A stretch of 64,000 bases of DNA from Cupriavidus basilensis (lineage in GTDB: Bacteria > Pseudomonadota > Gammaproteobacteria > Burkholderiales > Burkholderiaceae): contig NZ_BBQM01000014.1 of assembly GCF_000876015.1 (NCBI RefSeq), positions 62,001 to 126,000 of the forward strand, in the 5' to 3' direction. Positions 27,692 to 37,114 of the stretch are shown here, in pieces. Both the position numbers and the translations under genes were made by a program. Every line of letters starts with the position of its first letter. Within the stretch, counting starts at the first letter, position 1. Under the pieces are notes generated by a model. That model had not been told where the DNA came from. It made no database searches and saw only the letters and a program-made list of their open reading frames with translations.

Positions 27692-28654
27692 ATGACCTCA
27701 AGCATCACCAAGCGCAAACTGGGCAGGTCCGGGCTGGAAGTCTCGCCCCTGGCATTCGGCGGCAACGTGTTCGGCTGGAGTGCCGACGAGGCCACCTCCT
27801 TCAAGCTGCTCGATGCCTTCGTCGGCGCCGGGCTCAATTTCGTCGACACCGCCGACGTCTATTCCCGCTGGGTGCCCGGCAACCGGGGCGGCGAATCCGA
27901 GACCATCATCGGCAAGTGGTTCAAGCGCAGCGGCAAGCGCGCCGAGGTGGTGCTGGCGACCAAGGTCGGCATCGAGATGGGCGAAGGCAGCAAGGGCCTG
28001 TCGCGCGCGTACATCGAGCGCGCCGTCGATGCCTCGCTGCAGCGCCTGCAGACCGACTACATCGATCTCTACCAGTCGCACACCGACGACCAGGACACCC
28101 CGCTGGAAGAAACGCTGGACGCCTACGACCGCCTCATCAAGGCCGGCAAGGTGCGCGCCATCGGCGCCTCCAACTACGGCGCCGCGCGCCTGGCCGAAGC
28201 GCTGGCGACCAGCGCCCGCCTCGGCCTGCCGCGCTACGAGAGCCTGCAGCCGAACTACAATCTCTACACCCGCGCGGCATACGAGAGCGAGCTGGAACCG
28301 CTGGTGCTGCGCGAAGGGCTGGGCGTGCTCAACTACTACGCGCTGGCCAGCGGCTTCCTGAGCGGCAAGTACCGCTCCGAGGCCGACCTCGACAAGAGCA
28401 GCGCGCGCGGGCAGGCCGTCAAGGCCTACCTGAACGCGCGCGGCCTGGGCATCCTGGCCGCGCTCGACGAAGTGGCGGCACGCCGCGGCGCCAATCCGAC
28501 GCAGGTCGCGCTGGCGTGGCTGATCGCGCGGCCGAGCATCACCTCGCCCATCGCCAGCGCCACTTCGGTGGCGCAGCTGGACGACCTGATCGCCGCCACG
28601 CGCCTGCAGCTCGGCGCCGACGACATCGCCCTGCTCGACAAGGTCAGCGCCTGA
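27692..28654 (+). CDS. aldo/keto reductase
   Basis: This 320-aa protein has the AKR catalytic tetrad in order: Asp and Tyr in FVDTADVYS, Lys in LATKVG and His in LYQSHTDD. GNVFGWSADE near the N-terminus and ITSPIASATS near the C-terminus fit the YajO/YghZ-like NADPH-dependent group. It reduces aldehydes or ketones. It lies 24 bp ahead of the haloacid dehalogenase gene, so the two probably form an operon. Confidence 0.92.
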   Translation: MTSSITKRKLGRSGLEVSPLAFGGNVFGWSADEATSFKLLDAFVGAGLNFVDTADVYSRWVPGNRGGESETIIGKWFKRSGKRAEVVLATKVGIEMGEGSKGLSRAYIERAVDASLQRLQTDYIDLYQSHTDDQDTPLEETLDAYDRLIKAGKVRAIGASNYGAARLAEALATSARLGLPRYESLQPNYNLYTRAAYESELEPLVLREGLGVLNYYALASGFLSGKYRSEADLDKSSARGQAVKAYLNARGLGILAALDEVAARRGANPTQVALAWLIARPSITSPIASATSVAQLDDLIAATRLQLGADDIALLDKVSA

Positions 28655-28677
28655 GCGCGGCCGCAACGGGAGCAGAC

Positions 28678-29430
28678 ATGGACAGCAATAACGGCCAGGC
28701 GGCGGACGCCGGCAAGCACGGCCTCGGCGAAGTGAAGGCGCTGGTGTTCGACGTGTTCGGCACCGTGGTCGACTGGCGCAGCAGCGTCAGCGCCGACCTC
28801 GCCGCCTTCGGCAAGCACAAGGGCATCGAGGCGGACTGGGTGGCGTTCGCCGACGCCTGGCGCGCCGGCTACGTGCCCGGCATGGACCGCGTGCGCGAAG
28901 GCGCGCGGCCCTGGGCCAACATCGACGTGCTGCACCGCGAGCGGCTCGACGTGCTGCTCGACGAGTTCGGCATCCAGGGCCTGGACGAGGCCGAGAAGGA
29001 CTACCTCAACCGCGCCTGGCACCGGCTCTCGGGCTGGCCCGACACCGTGCCCGGGCTCACGCGCCTGAAGCAGCGCTACATCCTGAGCACGTTCTCCAAC
29101 GGCAGCGTGCCGTGCCTGATCGACACGGCCCGGCACGCCGGCCTGCCGTGGGACGCGATCTACAGCGCCGACGTGGTGCGCCACTTCAAGCCCGATCCGC
29201 GCATCTACCGCGGCGTGATCGGCTTTCTCGGCCTGCATCCGCACGAGGTGATGCTGGTGGCGGCGCACAACGGCGACCTGCGCCACGGGCGCTCGCACGG
29301 CATGCGCACGGCCTACGTCAACCGGCCCACGGAATACGGGCCGAACCAGTCCAAGGACCGCGCCGCCGAGTCCGACTGGGACGTGGTGGCCGGCAGCATG
29401 ACGGAACTGGCCGACCGGCTCGGCTGCTGA
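28678..29430 (+). CDS. haloacid dehalogenase, type II
   Basis: This 250-aa HAD-superfamily protein has the nucleophile D25 in VFDVFGTVVDW, the Ser/Asn motif STFSNGS, the Lys in VRHFKPDPRIY and the closing VAAHNGDLRHGRSHGM loop of the L-2-haloacid dehalogenase family. Relatives hydrolyse 2-halo acids to 2-hydroxy acids, though many annotated members have other activities. It follows the aldo/keto reductase gene by 24 bp. Confidence 0.88.
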   Translation: MDSNNGQAADAGKHGLGEVKALVFDVFGTVVDWRSSVSADLAAFGKHKGIEADWVAFADAWRAGYVPGMDRVREGARPWANIDVLHRERLDVLLDEFGIQGLDEAEKDYLNRAWHRLSGWPDTVPGLTRLKQRYILSTFSNGSVPCLIDTARHAGLPWDAIYSADVVRHFKPDPRIYRGVIGFLGLHPHEVMLVAAHNGDLRHGRSHGMRTAYVNRPTEYGPNQSKDRAAESDWDVVAGSMTELADRLGC

Positions 29431-29535
29431 AGCCGGCGCGCGCGCGGATGTGCGGGCGGATGCGCGGATGCGCCCGCCCGTTCCGCGCCGCCGGCGCGCG
29501 CTTGCGCGGCGCCCGCACTTCGCGGCCCGGGAACG

Positions 29536-30288
29536 CTAGAACCGGATGACTTCCCCGTGGGCCGGATGCTGGGCAAAGCTGTCGCAGCCCCAGTGGAAGA
29601 CCTCGTAGCCCAGCGCCTCCACCCACGCGATCAGTGCTTCCCTGCGCTCGGCGAACCACGCGAATTTCCACGTCTCGAAGACGAGCGGCGGATAGTGGTT
29701 GCGCCTGAGCAGTTCCCGGGCGCCTTGCAGCACCTGGAGCTCCATGCCTTCGACGTCGATCTTGATCAGGCGGATATCGGTGTACTCGCCCTGGTCCAGC
29801 GTCGCCACGGGAATCCGCTCGACCGCCACGCCTTGCGGGCTGCGGCGATGGAAAGCGTTGAATTCCGCGTCGAAGCTGTAGCTGCCGATGTTGTTGTGGC
29901 TCGGGTAGTCCGGGATCTGCGCCTCGATTTCGCCGGGTCGGTCGGACAGCGCGAGATGGTAGGTGTTGATGTTGGAAAGGGAATTCAGCGCGATCGATCC
30001 GCCCAGGCAATAGAGCGCGAGCCGCTGCGCGTCGAAGCATTCGAAGCGGTGCAGCGGATACTGCCGCGCCAGCGGCAGCACGAAGGTGCCGATGTTGCAG
30101 CCGACGTCGAGAATGGTGCCGGGCAACTGGTTGCGCAGCAGCTTTTCGAAGAACGGGCGCAGCCATGTTTCGAAGCCACCGGTCTTCCTCAGTTCGTTCG
30201 AGATCAGGTCCGGCCCCTGGAAAACGATGTAGCGGGTGCCGTCGAGTGCGCTGGTGATGACTTCGGTCGGGGGGAACAGGATCGGCAT
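29536..30288 (-). CDS. FkbM family methyltransferase
   Basis: This 250-aa protein carries the S-adenosylmethionine site LDVGCNIGTFV (60-70) and the family signature KIDVEGMELQVLQGA. FkbM enzymes methylate hydroxyl groups, often on sugars of surface glycans or on natural products. Codon use is visibly less GC-extreme than in the flanking genes, which suggests later acquisition. No glycan or biosynthetic cluster surrounds it. It faces away from acoR. Confidence 0.85.
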   Translation of the reverse strand: MPILFPPTEVITSALDGTRYIVFQGPDLISNELRKTGGFETWLRPFFEKLLRNQLPGTILDVGCNIGTFVLPLARQYPLHRFECFDAQRLALYCLGGSIALNSLSNINTYHLALSDRPGEIEAQIPDYPSHNNIGSYSFDAEFNAFHRRSPQGVAVERIPVATLDQGEYTDIRLIKIDVEGMELQVLQGARELLRRNHYPPLVFETWKFAWFAERREALIAWVEALGYEVFHWGCDSFAQHPAHGEVIRF

Positions 30289-30519
30289 GGGCCGGCGTGG
30301 GCGAGTGGGAGGCCTCGAAGTTAAGGCGAAACCCGAGCCGTGGACATTGGACGGATACGAAAATTGCTGCGCCGCACGCATGGGCCTGCCCGCGCACATC
30401 GCATGAAGAGGTTTGCCCAAGCCGCTCCCGGTCGGATACATTAGGATTCCCGGCCGCCCGTCATCCAGAGGCACGCAGAGCCGGACGGCGCCACGCCGGG
30501 AGACGACAAGGAGACGACG

Positions 30520-32577
30520 ATGGACCTGCGGCAACGCGAGCACATCGACACGGTAGTCCAGCTCACCACGCACGCCGGCGCGCCGTTGCCGCGCCTGCCG
30601 CGCGCGCCCGAGACCATCATCCAGAATTCCTGGCGGCGCTGCGTGCACCAGTACGGGCTCGACCCCGCGCGCATGCAGCAGGCCCGCATCCTGCCGCAGA
30701 CGCGGCTGCGCGAGCACCAGCAGCGCATCGACGATTTCACCCGCATCGCCCGCCACGGCCTGCAGACGCTCTACGGCCAGGTGGCCGGCATGGGCTACGT
30801 GGTGCTGCTCACCGACGCGCAGGGCGTGACCGTGGACTACCTCGGCGACGCCAATGCCGACGCGCGCCTGCGCCGCGCCGGCCTGTACCTGGGCGCGCAG
30901 TGGAGCGAAGCCGGCGCCGGCACCTGCGCGGTGGGCACCGCGCTGGCCACCGGGCAGGCGCTGACGGTGCACCAGGCCGACCATTTCGACGCCACCCACA
31001 TCCCGCTGACCTGCACCGCCGCGCCGCTGTTCGACTCGCACGGCAGCCTCTGCGCCATCCTCGACATCTCCGCGCTGACCTCGCCGCAGGCCAAGGACAG
31101 CCAGGGGCTGGCGCTGCAGATGGTGCGCATCTACGCCAGCCACATCGAGAACGCCAGTTTCCTGCGCAGCCACCGCGAGGACTGGATCCTCAAGCTCGAC
31201 GCGGCGCCGGAATTCGTCGACGTGAACCCGGAATACCTGCTCGCGCTCGACGCCGCCGGCCGCGTGAGCGGCCACAACCGGCGCGCGCAGCAGATGCTGG
31301 AGGCCGAGCTTGGCGCGGGCGGCGGCGTATCGAGCGTATCGAACGTATCGGGCGCGCCGGTGCTGGGCATGGCCTTCGAGGCGCTGTTCGACGCCCGCCT
31401 GGACGAGCTCGGCCGCTTCGTCCATTCGCGCCCGAGCGAGCAGCGCGCGCTGGCGCTGTCGCGCAGCGGCAGGCGGCTCTACCTGAGCGTGATGCCGCCG
31501 GCGCCGCGCTGGCAGCCGGCCGTGGTGGCGCGCGCCGCGCCGCTGCAGGCGCCGCTGGCGGCCCTGTGCGGCGGCGATGCCGCGCTGCAGCAGCAATTGC
31601 AGCGCGCCGCCAGGCTGGTGGATTCGCCGATCAACCTGCTGATCAACGGCGAGACCGGCAGCGGCAAGGAATACCTCGCCAAGGCGCTGCACCAGGCCAG
31701 CGCGCGCCGCGGCGGGCCGTTCGTGGCGGTCAACTGCGCGGCGATTCCCGAGACGCTGATCGAGAGCGAACTGTTCGGCCACCTGCCCAACAGCTTCTCC
31801 GGCGCCGGCCCGCGCGCCAAGCGCGGCCTGATCCAGGAAGCGGACGGCGGCACGCTGTTCCTCGACGAAATCGGCGACATGCCGCGCGAACTGCAATCGC
31901 GCCTGCTGCGCGTGCTGGCCGAAGGCGAGGTGCTGGCCATCGGCGCGTCGCGGCCGGTGCCGGTCAACGTGCGCGTGATTTCCGCCACGCACCATCCGCT
32001 GGATCAACTGGTGAGCAGCGGGCGCTTCCGCGAAGACCTGTACTACCGCCTCAACGGCGCGCGCCTCGTGCTGCCGCCGCTGCGCGAGCGCACCGACCTG
32101 GACTGGCTGATCGGCAAGATGCTCGGCGCTGGCGCCGCCGCCGTCAGCCTGTCGCCGGCGGCGCGCGCGCGCCTGCATGCGCATGCGTGGCCCGGCAACC
32201 TGCGCGAACTGCGCAACGCGCTCGAATACGCGCGCGCGGTCTGCACCGGCGGCCATGTCGAAGTGGAAGACCTGCCCGAAGGCATCGGCGCCGCACCGCG
32301 GCAACCGGGCTTGCTGGCGCCCGCGCTGCCGCCGGCCGGCGCGGCGGCGCCAGCGGTCCAGCCGGCGCCGGTCGCCGGCCCCGGTCCGCACTCTGATCCA
32401 CACTTCGATCCGCACCAGCTTCCGCCCGAAGGCATGCTGCTGATGCAGTACCTGCGCGCGGCGGGCTGGAACCTCAGCGCGGTGGCGCGCCAGATCGGCG
32501 TGAGCCGCATGACGCTGTACCGTCGCATGGCGCGTTATGGCATCGCCTCGCCCAACCAGCGCGACGCGCCGCACTGA
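30520..32577 (+). CDS. acoR: AcoR, sigma-54-dependent activator of acetoin catabolism
   Basis: This 685-aa regulator has an N-terminal GAF-like sensor region (about 80-210), a linker, an AAA+ domain with Walker A GETGSGKE (377-384) and Walker B GGTLFLDE (443-450), and a C-terminal Fis-type helix-turn-helix (SAVARQIGVSRMTLYRRMARYGI). The sigma-54 contact loop normally reading GAFTGA is NSFSGA here (424-429). It lies directly upstream of acoXABC in the same direction, with two palindromes and a -24/-12 promoter between. Acetoin or a related signal should activate it. Confidence 0.93.
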   Translation: MDLRQREHIDTVVQLTTHAGAPLPRLPRAPETIIQNSWRRCVHQYGLDPARMQQARILPQTRLREHQQRIDDFTRIARHGLQTLYGQVAGMGYVVLLTDAQGVTVDYLGDANADARLRRAGLYLGAQWSEAGAGTCAVGTALATGQALTVHQADHFDATHIPLTCTAAPLFDSHGSLCAILDISALTSPQAKDSQGLALQMVRIYASHIENASFLRSHREDWILKLDAAPEFVDVNPEYLLALDAAGRVSGHNRRAQQMLEAELGAGGGVSSVSNVSGAPVLGMAFEALFDARLDELGRFVHSRPSEQRALALSRSGRRLYLSVMPPAPRWQPAVVARAAPLQAPLAALCGGDAALQQQLQRAARLVDSPINLLINGETGSGKEYLAKALHQASARRGGPFVAVNCAAIPETLIESELFGHLPNSFSGAGPRAKRGLIQEADGGTLFLDEIGDMPRELQSRLLRVLAEGEVLAIGASRPVPVNVRVISATHHPLDQLVSSGRFREDLYYRLNGARLVLPPLRERTDLDWLIGKMLGAGAAAVSLSPAARARLHAHAWPGNLRELRNALEYARAVCTGGHVEVEDLPEGIGAAPRQPGLLAPALPPAGAAAPAVQPAPVAGPGPHSDPHFDPHQLPPEGMLLMQYLRAAGWNLSAVARQIGVSRMTLYRRMARYGIASPNQRDAPH

Positions 32578-32579
32578 CT

Positions 32580-32597
32580 GCGCGACAGGTGTCGCGC
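32580..32597. promoter_or_regulatory. palindrome 1, candidate AcoR upstream activator site
   Basis: Perfect 8+2+8 palindrome GCGCGACA-GG-TGTCGCGC starting two bases after the acoR stop. Its core GACA-N2-TGTC is shared with the second palindrome 34 bp downstream (centre to centre). Confidence 0.65.
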
Positions 32598-32612
32598 GGC
32601 TTGACACCTGAT

Positions 32613-32632
32613 GCTGTGACACCTGTCACAGC
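32613..32632. promoter_or_regulatory. palindrome 2, candidate AcoR upstream activator site
   Basis: Perfect 9+2+9 palindrome GCTGTGACA-CC-TGTCACAGC, centred about 105 bp upstream of the -24 element. A half site (GACACC, 32603-32608) lies between the two palindromes. Confidence 0.65.
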
Positions 32633-32725
32633 GCGGCCCCGGCTGTCTCGCCGGTAGCCGTTTTTTCTGCGGGTAATCCCGCGCTTTTTCCGCGCTTTTG
32701 CTGCCTTGCCTGCGTGTGCGCCGGG

Positions 32726-32742
32726 TGGCACGCCCATTGCGA
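32726..32742 (+). promoter_or_regulatory. sigma-54 promoter of acoXABC
   Basis: TGGCACG-N4-TTGCGA matches the -24/-12 consensus, with GG (32727-32728) and GC (32739-32740) exactly 10 bp apart. It is 38 bp upstream of acoX. Confidence 0.85.
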
Positions 32743-32779
32743 TATGCCTGCCACAAGATAAAACGGCAGGAGACCAGGC

Positions 32780-33892
32780 ATGGGTGAGCAGACGCTGGCC
32801 GCGCGGCCGCTGGTGGGCATCATCGCCAATCCGATCTCGGCGCGCGACATCCGCCGCGTGATCGCCAACGCCAATACGCTGCAGCTGGCCGACCGCGTCA
32901 ACATCGTGCTGCGCCTGCTGGCCGCGCTCGCCGCCTGCGGCGTGGGCCGCGTGCTGATGATGCCGGACCGCGAAGGCATGCGCGTGCTGCTGGCGCGCCA
33001 CCTGACGCGCCGCCAGGGGCCGGACGCCGCGCTGCCCGAAGTGGCCTACCTCGACATGCCCGTCACCGCGCGCGTGGACGACACCTTCCTGGCCGCGCGC
33101 ATGATGCGCGAGGCGGGCGTGGCCGCCATCATCGTGCTCGGCGGCGACGGCACCCATCGCGCGGTGGTGCGCGAATGCGGCCGCGTGCCGATTGCCGGCA
33201 TCTCCACCGGCACCAACAACGCCTATCCCGAAATGCGCGAGGCCACCATCACCGGCCTCGCCACCGGCCTGTTCGCCAGCGGGCGCATTCCCGCCGCGCA
33301 GGCGCTGGCCGCCAACAAGCGGCTCGACGTCCGCATCGCCGGCGAACACGAAGTGCGCCACGACATCGCCCTGGTGGACGCGGTGATCTCGCACGAGCAT
33401 TTCATCGGCGCGCGCGCGTTGTGGAAGACCGAGACGCTCGGCGCCGTGTACCTCGCCTTCGCCGATCCGCAGGCCATCGGCCTGTCCGCCATCGGCGGGC
33501 TGCTCGAGCCGGTCGGGCGCCACGAGCCCGGCGGCCTCGCCATCGAGCTCGCCGCCGCCGGCGAGGGCCGCTTCGACCTGCGCGCGCCGATCGCGCCCGG
33601 GCTGCTCAGCGCCGTGCCCATCGCCGGCTGGGAGCGCCTCGCCGACGGCGTGCCGCACCGCGTGCGCCAGCGCAGCGGCATCGTCGCGCTGGACGGCGAG
33701 CGCGAGCTGGTGTTCGGCGCGCGCGACGAAGTCACCGTGACGCTGCGCGAGCGCGCCTTCCTCAGCCTCGACGTGGCCGCCTGCATGCGCTACGCCGCTG
33801 CCGCCGGGCTGATGCGCTGCGGGCGCGCGCCGCCGCCCGCTTCCTGCCCGCCAACGCTTGCCGAGAGCCTTACCGCCACCACAAAACCATGA
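32780..33892 (+). CDS. acoX: AcoX, ATP-NAD kinase-like protein of the acetoin operon
   Basis: This 370-aa protein has the NAD-kinase-type nucleotide motif LGGDGTHRAVV near residue 115 and GISTGTNNAYP near 145. AcoX is always found with acetoin dehydrogenase genes in Cupriavidus-like bacteria; its role is undetermined and it is not essential for the dehydrogenase reaction. It is the first gene after the sigma-54 promoter and ends 11 bp before acoA. Confidence 0.92.
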   Translation: MGEQTLAARPLVGIIANPISARDIRRVIANANTLQLADRVNIVLRLLAALAACGVGRVLMMPDREGMRVLLARHLTRRQGPDAALPEVAYLDMPVTARVDDTFLAARMMREAGVAAIIVLGGDGTHRAVVRECGRVPIAGISTGTNNAYPEMREATITGLATGLFASGRIPAAQALAANKRLDVRIAGEHEVRHDIALVDAVISHEHFIGARALWKTETLGAVYLAFADPQAIGLSAIGGLLEPVGRHEPGGLAIELAAAGEGRFDLRAPIAPGLLSAVPIAGWERLADGVPHRVRQRSGIVALDGERELVFGARDEVTVTLRERAFLSLDVAACMRYAAAAGLMRCGRAPPPASCPPTLAESLTATTKP

Positions 33893-33903
33893 AGGAGACA
33901 GCC

Positions 33904-34899
33904 ATGACCACCCCAGCCAGCCAGAACACCTTGCCGCTCGGCAAGGAAGACCTGCTCGCCGTGTACCGCCGCATGCGCACCATCCGCGATTTCGAGGAGC
34001 GCCTGCACGTGGACTTCGGCCGCGGCGACATTCCCGGCTTCGTCCATCTCTACGCCGGCGAGGAAGCCGCCGGCGTCGGCATCCTGCATCACCTCGGCGA
34101 CGGCGACCGCATCGCCAGCACGCACCGCGGCCACGGCCACTGCATCGCCAAGGGCGTGGATCCGGCGGCGATGATGAAGGAGATCTACGGCCGCAAGGGC
34201 GGCTCGTGCAACGGCAAGGGCGGCTCCATGCATATCGCCGACCTGTCCAAGGGCATGATGGGCGCCAACGGCATTCTCGGCGCGGGCGCGCCGCTGGTCT
34301 GCGGCGCCGCGCTGGCCGCTAAGTTCCGCGGCAAGGGCGAGGTCGGCATCACGTTCGCCGGCGACGGCGCCTCCAACCAGGGCACCTTCCTCGAAAGCCT
34401 GAATCTGGCCGCCGTGTGGAACCTGCCGGTGATTTTCGTCATCGAGAACAACGGCTACGCCGAGTCCACCGCGCGCGAGTACGGCACCGCCGTGGACAGC
34501 TACGTCGACCGCGCCGCCGGCTTCGGCATTCCCGGCGTGACCGTGGACGGCACCGACTTCTTCGCCGTGCACGAGGCCGCCGGCGAAGTCATCAAACGTG
34601 CCCGCGAAGGCGGCGGCCCCGCGCTGCTCGAATGCAAGATGGTGCGCTTCTACGGCCATTTCGAGGGCGACGCGCAGACCTACCGCGCCAGCGGCGAGCT
34701 CGACGACATCCGCGCCAACAAGGACTGCCTGAAGAAATTCGCCGCCACCGTGACGCAGGCCGGCGTGATCGCCCCCGAAGAACTGAAGGCTATCGACGAG
34801 CAGGTCGCCGCGCTGATCGAGGACGCCGTGCAGCAGGCCAAGGCCGCGCCGTTCCCCACCGCCGCCGACCTGCTCACCGACGTCTACGTCAGCTACTGA
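33904..34899 (+). CDS. acoA: acetoin:DCPIP oxidoreductase (acetoin dehydrogenase E1) alpha subunit
   Basis: This 331-aa E1-alpha protein contains the thiamin-diphosphate motif GDGASNQGTFLE...VIENN and the STHRGHGH and GSMHIAD segments of acetoin dehydrogenases. With AcoB it cleaves acetoin to acetaldehyde and passes the acetyl group to the lipoyl arm of AcoC. The ATG at 33904 is preceded by AAGGAG at 33891-33896; an upstream ATG at 33889 overlaps that ribosome site and is unlikely. Confidence 0.95.
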   Translation: MTTPASQNTLPLGKEDLLAVYRRMRTIRDFEERLHVDFGRGDIPGFVHLYAGEEAAGVGILHHLGDGDRIASTHRGHGHCIAKGVDPAAMMKEIYGRKGGSCNGKGGSMHIADLSKGMMGANGILGAGAPLVCGAALAAKFRGKGEVGITFAGDGASNQGTFLESLNLAAVWNLPVIFVIENNGYAESTAREYGTAVDSYVDRAAGFGIPGVTVDGTDFFAVHEAAGEVIKRAREGGGPALLECKMVRFYGHFEGDAQTYRASGELDDIRANKDCLKKFAATVTQAGVIAPEELKAIDEQVAALIEDAVQQAKAAPFPTAADLLTDVYVSY

Positions 34900-34948
34900 G
34901 CGCATCGCAGACCGGACCGCACGAACAGCACAGACAGGAGACCACACC

Positions 34949-35965
34949 ATGTCCCGCAAACTCAGCATGAAGCTGGCGATCAACGAAGCGATCGACCAGG
35001 AAATGACCCGTGACCCGAGCGTGATCATGCTCGGCGAGGATATCGTCGGCGGCGCCGGCGCGGACGGCGAGAAGGACGCCTGGGGCGGCGTGCTCGGCGT
35101 CACCAAGGGCCTCTACGCCAAGCACGGCGACCGCCTGCTCGACACGCCGCTGTCCGAGTCCGCCTACGTCGGCGCGGCCATCGGCGCGGCGGCCTGCGGC
35201 ATGCGCCCCATCGCCGAGCTGATGTTCATCGACTTCATGGGCGTGTGCTTCGACCAGATCTTCAACCAGGCCGCCAAGTTCCGCTACATGTTCGGCGGCA
35301 AGGCCGAGACGCCGGTGGTGATCCGCGCGATGGTCGGCGCGGGCTTTCGCGCGGCGGCCCAGCACAGCCAGATGCTCACGCCGCTGTTCACGCACATCCC
35401 GGGGCTCAAGGTGGTGTGCCCGTCCACGCCCTACGACACCAAGGGCCTGCTGATCCAGGCCATCCGCGACAACGACCCCGTCATCTTCTGCGAGCACAAG
35501 AACCTGTACGGCTTCGAAGGCGAGGTGCCGGAGAACTCGTACGCGATTCCGTTCGGCGAGGCCAATATCGTGCGCGACGGCAAGGATGTTTCGATCGTCA
35601 CCTATGGCCTGATGGTGCACCGCGCGCTGGAAGCCGCCGCCACGCTGGCCAAGGAAGGCATCGAGGCCGAGGTGGTGGACCTGCGCAGCCTGTCGCCGCT
35701 GGACATCGACACCGTGCTGGAGACCGTGGAAAACACCGGCCGCCTGGTGGTGGTGGACGAAGCCAGCCCGCGCTGCAACATCGCCACCGACATCGCCGCG
35801 CAGGTCGCGCAGCGGGCTTTCGGCGCGCTCAAGGCCGGCATCGAGATGGTGTGCCCGCCGCACACGCCGGTGCCGTTCTCGCCCGCGCTGGAAGACCTCT
35901 ACATCCCCAGCGCGGCGCAGATCGCCGAGGCCGCGCGCAAGACCGTGAAGGGAGGAGAACACTGA
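34949..35965 (+). CDS. acoB: acetoin dehydrogenase E1 beta subunit
   Basis: This 338-aa protein is a transketolase-like E1-beta subunit: MLGEDIVGGAGADGEKD, the DTPLSESAYVGAAIG segment, and a C-terminal half of the transketolase C type (VVDLRSLSPLDIDTV, VVDEASPRCNIATD). It pairs with AcoA in a heterotetramer that holds thiamin diphosphate at the interface. It lies 49 bp after acoA, and its TGA stop shares one base with the acoC ATG. Confidence 0.95.
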   Translation: MSRKLSMKLAINEAIDQEMTRDPSVIMLGEDIVGGAGADGEKDAWGGVLGVTKGLYAKHGDRLLDTPLSESAYVGAAIGAAACGMRPIAELMFIDFMGVCFDQIFNQAAKFRYMFGGKAETPVVIRAMVGAGFRAAAQHSQMLTPLFTHIPGLKVVCPSTPYDTKGLLIQAIRDNDPVIFCEHKNLYGFEGEVPENSYAIPFGEANIVRDGKDVSIVTYGLMVHRALEAAATLAKEGIEAEVVDLRSLSPLDIDTVLETVENTGRLVVVDEASPRCNIATDIAAQVAQRAFGALKAGIEMVCPPHTPVPFSPALEDLYIPSAAQIAEAARKTVKGGEH

Positions 35966-37071
35966 TGGCCGAGATCACCCCGATCGTCATGCCCAAATGG
36001 GGCCTGTCGATGAAAGAAGGCACCATCAACGACTGGCTGGTGGAAGAGGGCGCGCAGATCACCGTGGGCATGCCCATCCTCGACGTGGAAACCGACAAGA
36101 TCGCCAACGCCGTGGAAGCGCCCGACGCCGGCACGCTGCGCCGCAAGGTCGCCGCCGTGGGCGACGTGCTGCCGGTCAAGGCGCTGCTCGGCGTGCTGGC
36201 CCCGCCCGAGGTCAGCGACGCCGAGATCGACGCCTACGTGGCCGCCTACGAAACCCCGGCCGCCGACGAAGACGACGCCGAAGCGGGCGCCGCCGCGTAC
36301 CAGTTCATCGACATCGACGGCATCCGCGTGCGCTACGCCAGGCGTGGCGAAGGCGCCGAGACCGTGCTGTTCCTGCACGGCTTCGGCGGCGACCTCGACA
36401 ACTGGCTGTTCAACCTCGACGCGCTGGCCGAGACGCACACCGTGGTCGCGCTGGACCTGCCCGCGCACGGCCAGTCCACGCCCAGGCTGCCCGGCACCAC
36501 GCTGGCCGCGCTGGCCGGTTTCGTTGCGCAGTTCATGGACGCGCTCGACATCGGCCAGGCGCATCTGGTCGGCCACTCGATGGGCGGCGGCGTGGCCGCG
36601 CAACTGGCCGTGGACGCGCCGCAGCGCGTGCGCTCGCTGGCGCTGGTCTCGCCGGTCGGCCTCGGCGACGAGATCAACAACGGCTACACCGAAGGCTTCG
36701 TCAACGCGCAATCGCGGCGCGACCTCAAGCCGGTGATCGAACTGCTGTTCGCCGACACCGGCCTGGTCAGCCGCCAGATGCTGGACGACCTGCTCAAGTA
36801 CAAGCGCCTCGACGGCGTGACCGAGGCCCTGGCCAGCCTCGGCGCCAGCCTGTTCGGCGGCGGCCGGCAGACCGAACAGCCGGGCCGCAAACTCGGCGAT
36901 AAGCCGGTGCTGGTGGTGTGGGGTGCGCAGGACCGCGTCATTCCGCCGGCCCATGCGCAGAACGCGCCGGCCGGAGCCACCGTCAAGGTGTTCGACGACG
37001 CCGGGCATATGAGCCAGATGGAGCGGGCTGGCGAGTTCAATGCGTTGTTGCGGGCGCATTTGGGAGGGTGA
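35965..37071 (+). CDS. acoC: acetoin dehydrogenase E2, lipoyl domain fused to alpha/beta-hydrolase fold
   Basis: This 368-aa protein has an N-terminal lipoyl domain with K45 in VETDKIANAV, an acidic linker and an alpha/beta-hydrolase domain with GHSMGG (Ser205), an Asp in GAQDRVIPP and a His in DDAGHMSQ. This is the AcoC architecture, which lacks both the E3-binding domain and the classical HxxxDG acetyltransferase domain. It transfers acetyl groups to CoA. No E3 gene is in the operon; the lpd gene at 46226 or another one must reoxidise the lipoyl group. Confidence 0.93.
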   Translation: MAEITPIVMPKWGLSMKEGTINDWLVEEGAQITVGMPILDVETDKIANAVEAPDAGTLRRKVAAVGDVLPVKALLGVLAPPEVSDAEIDAYVAAYETPAADEDDAEAGAAAYQFIDIDGIRVRYARRGEGAETVLFLHGFGGDLDNWLFNLDALAETHTVVALDLPAHGQSTPRLPGTTLAALAGFVAQFMDALDIGQAHLVGHSMGGGVAAQLAVDAPQRVRSLALVSPVGLGDEINNGYTEGFVNAQSRRDLKPVIELLFADTGLVSRQMLDDLLKYKRLDGVTEALASLGASLFGGGRQTEQPGRKLGDKPVLVVWGAQDRVIPPAHAQNAPAGATVKVFDDAGHMSQMERAGEFNALLRAHLGG

Positions 37072-37114
37072 AGAGGGGGGTGAAGAGGGCCGTGGAACGT
37101 GAAAGGCACTTTTT

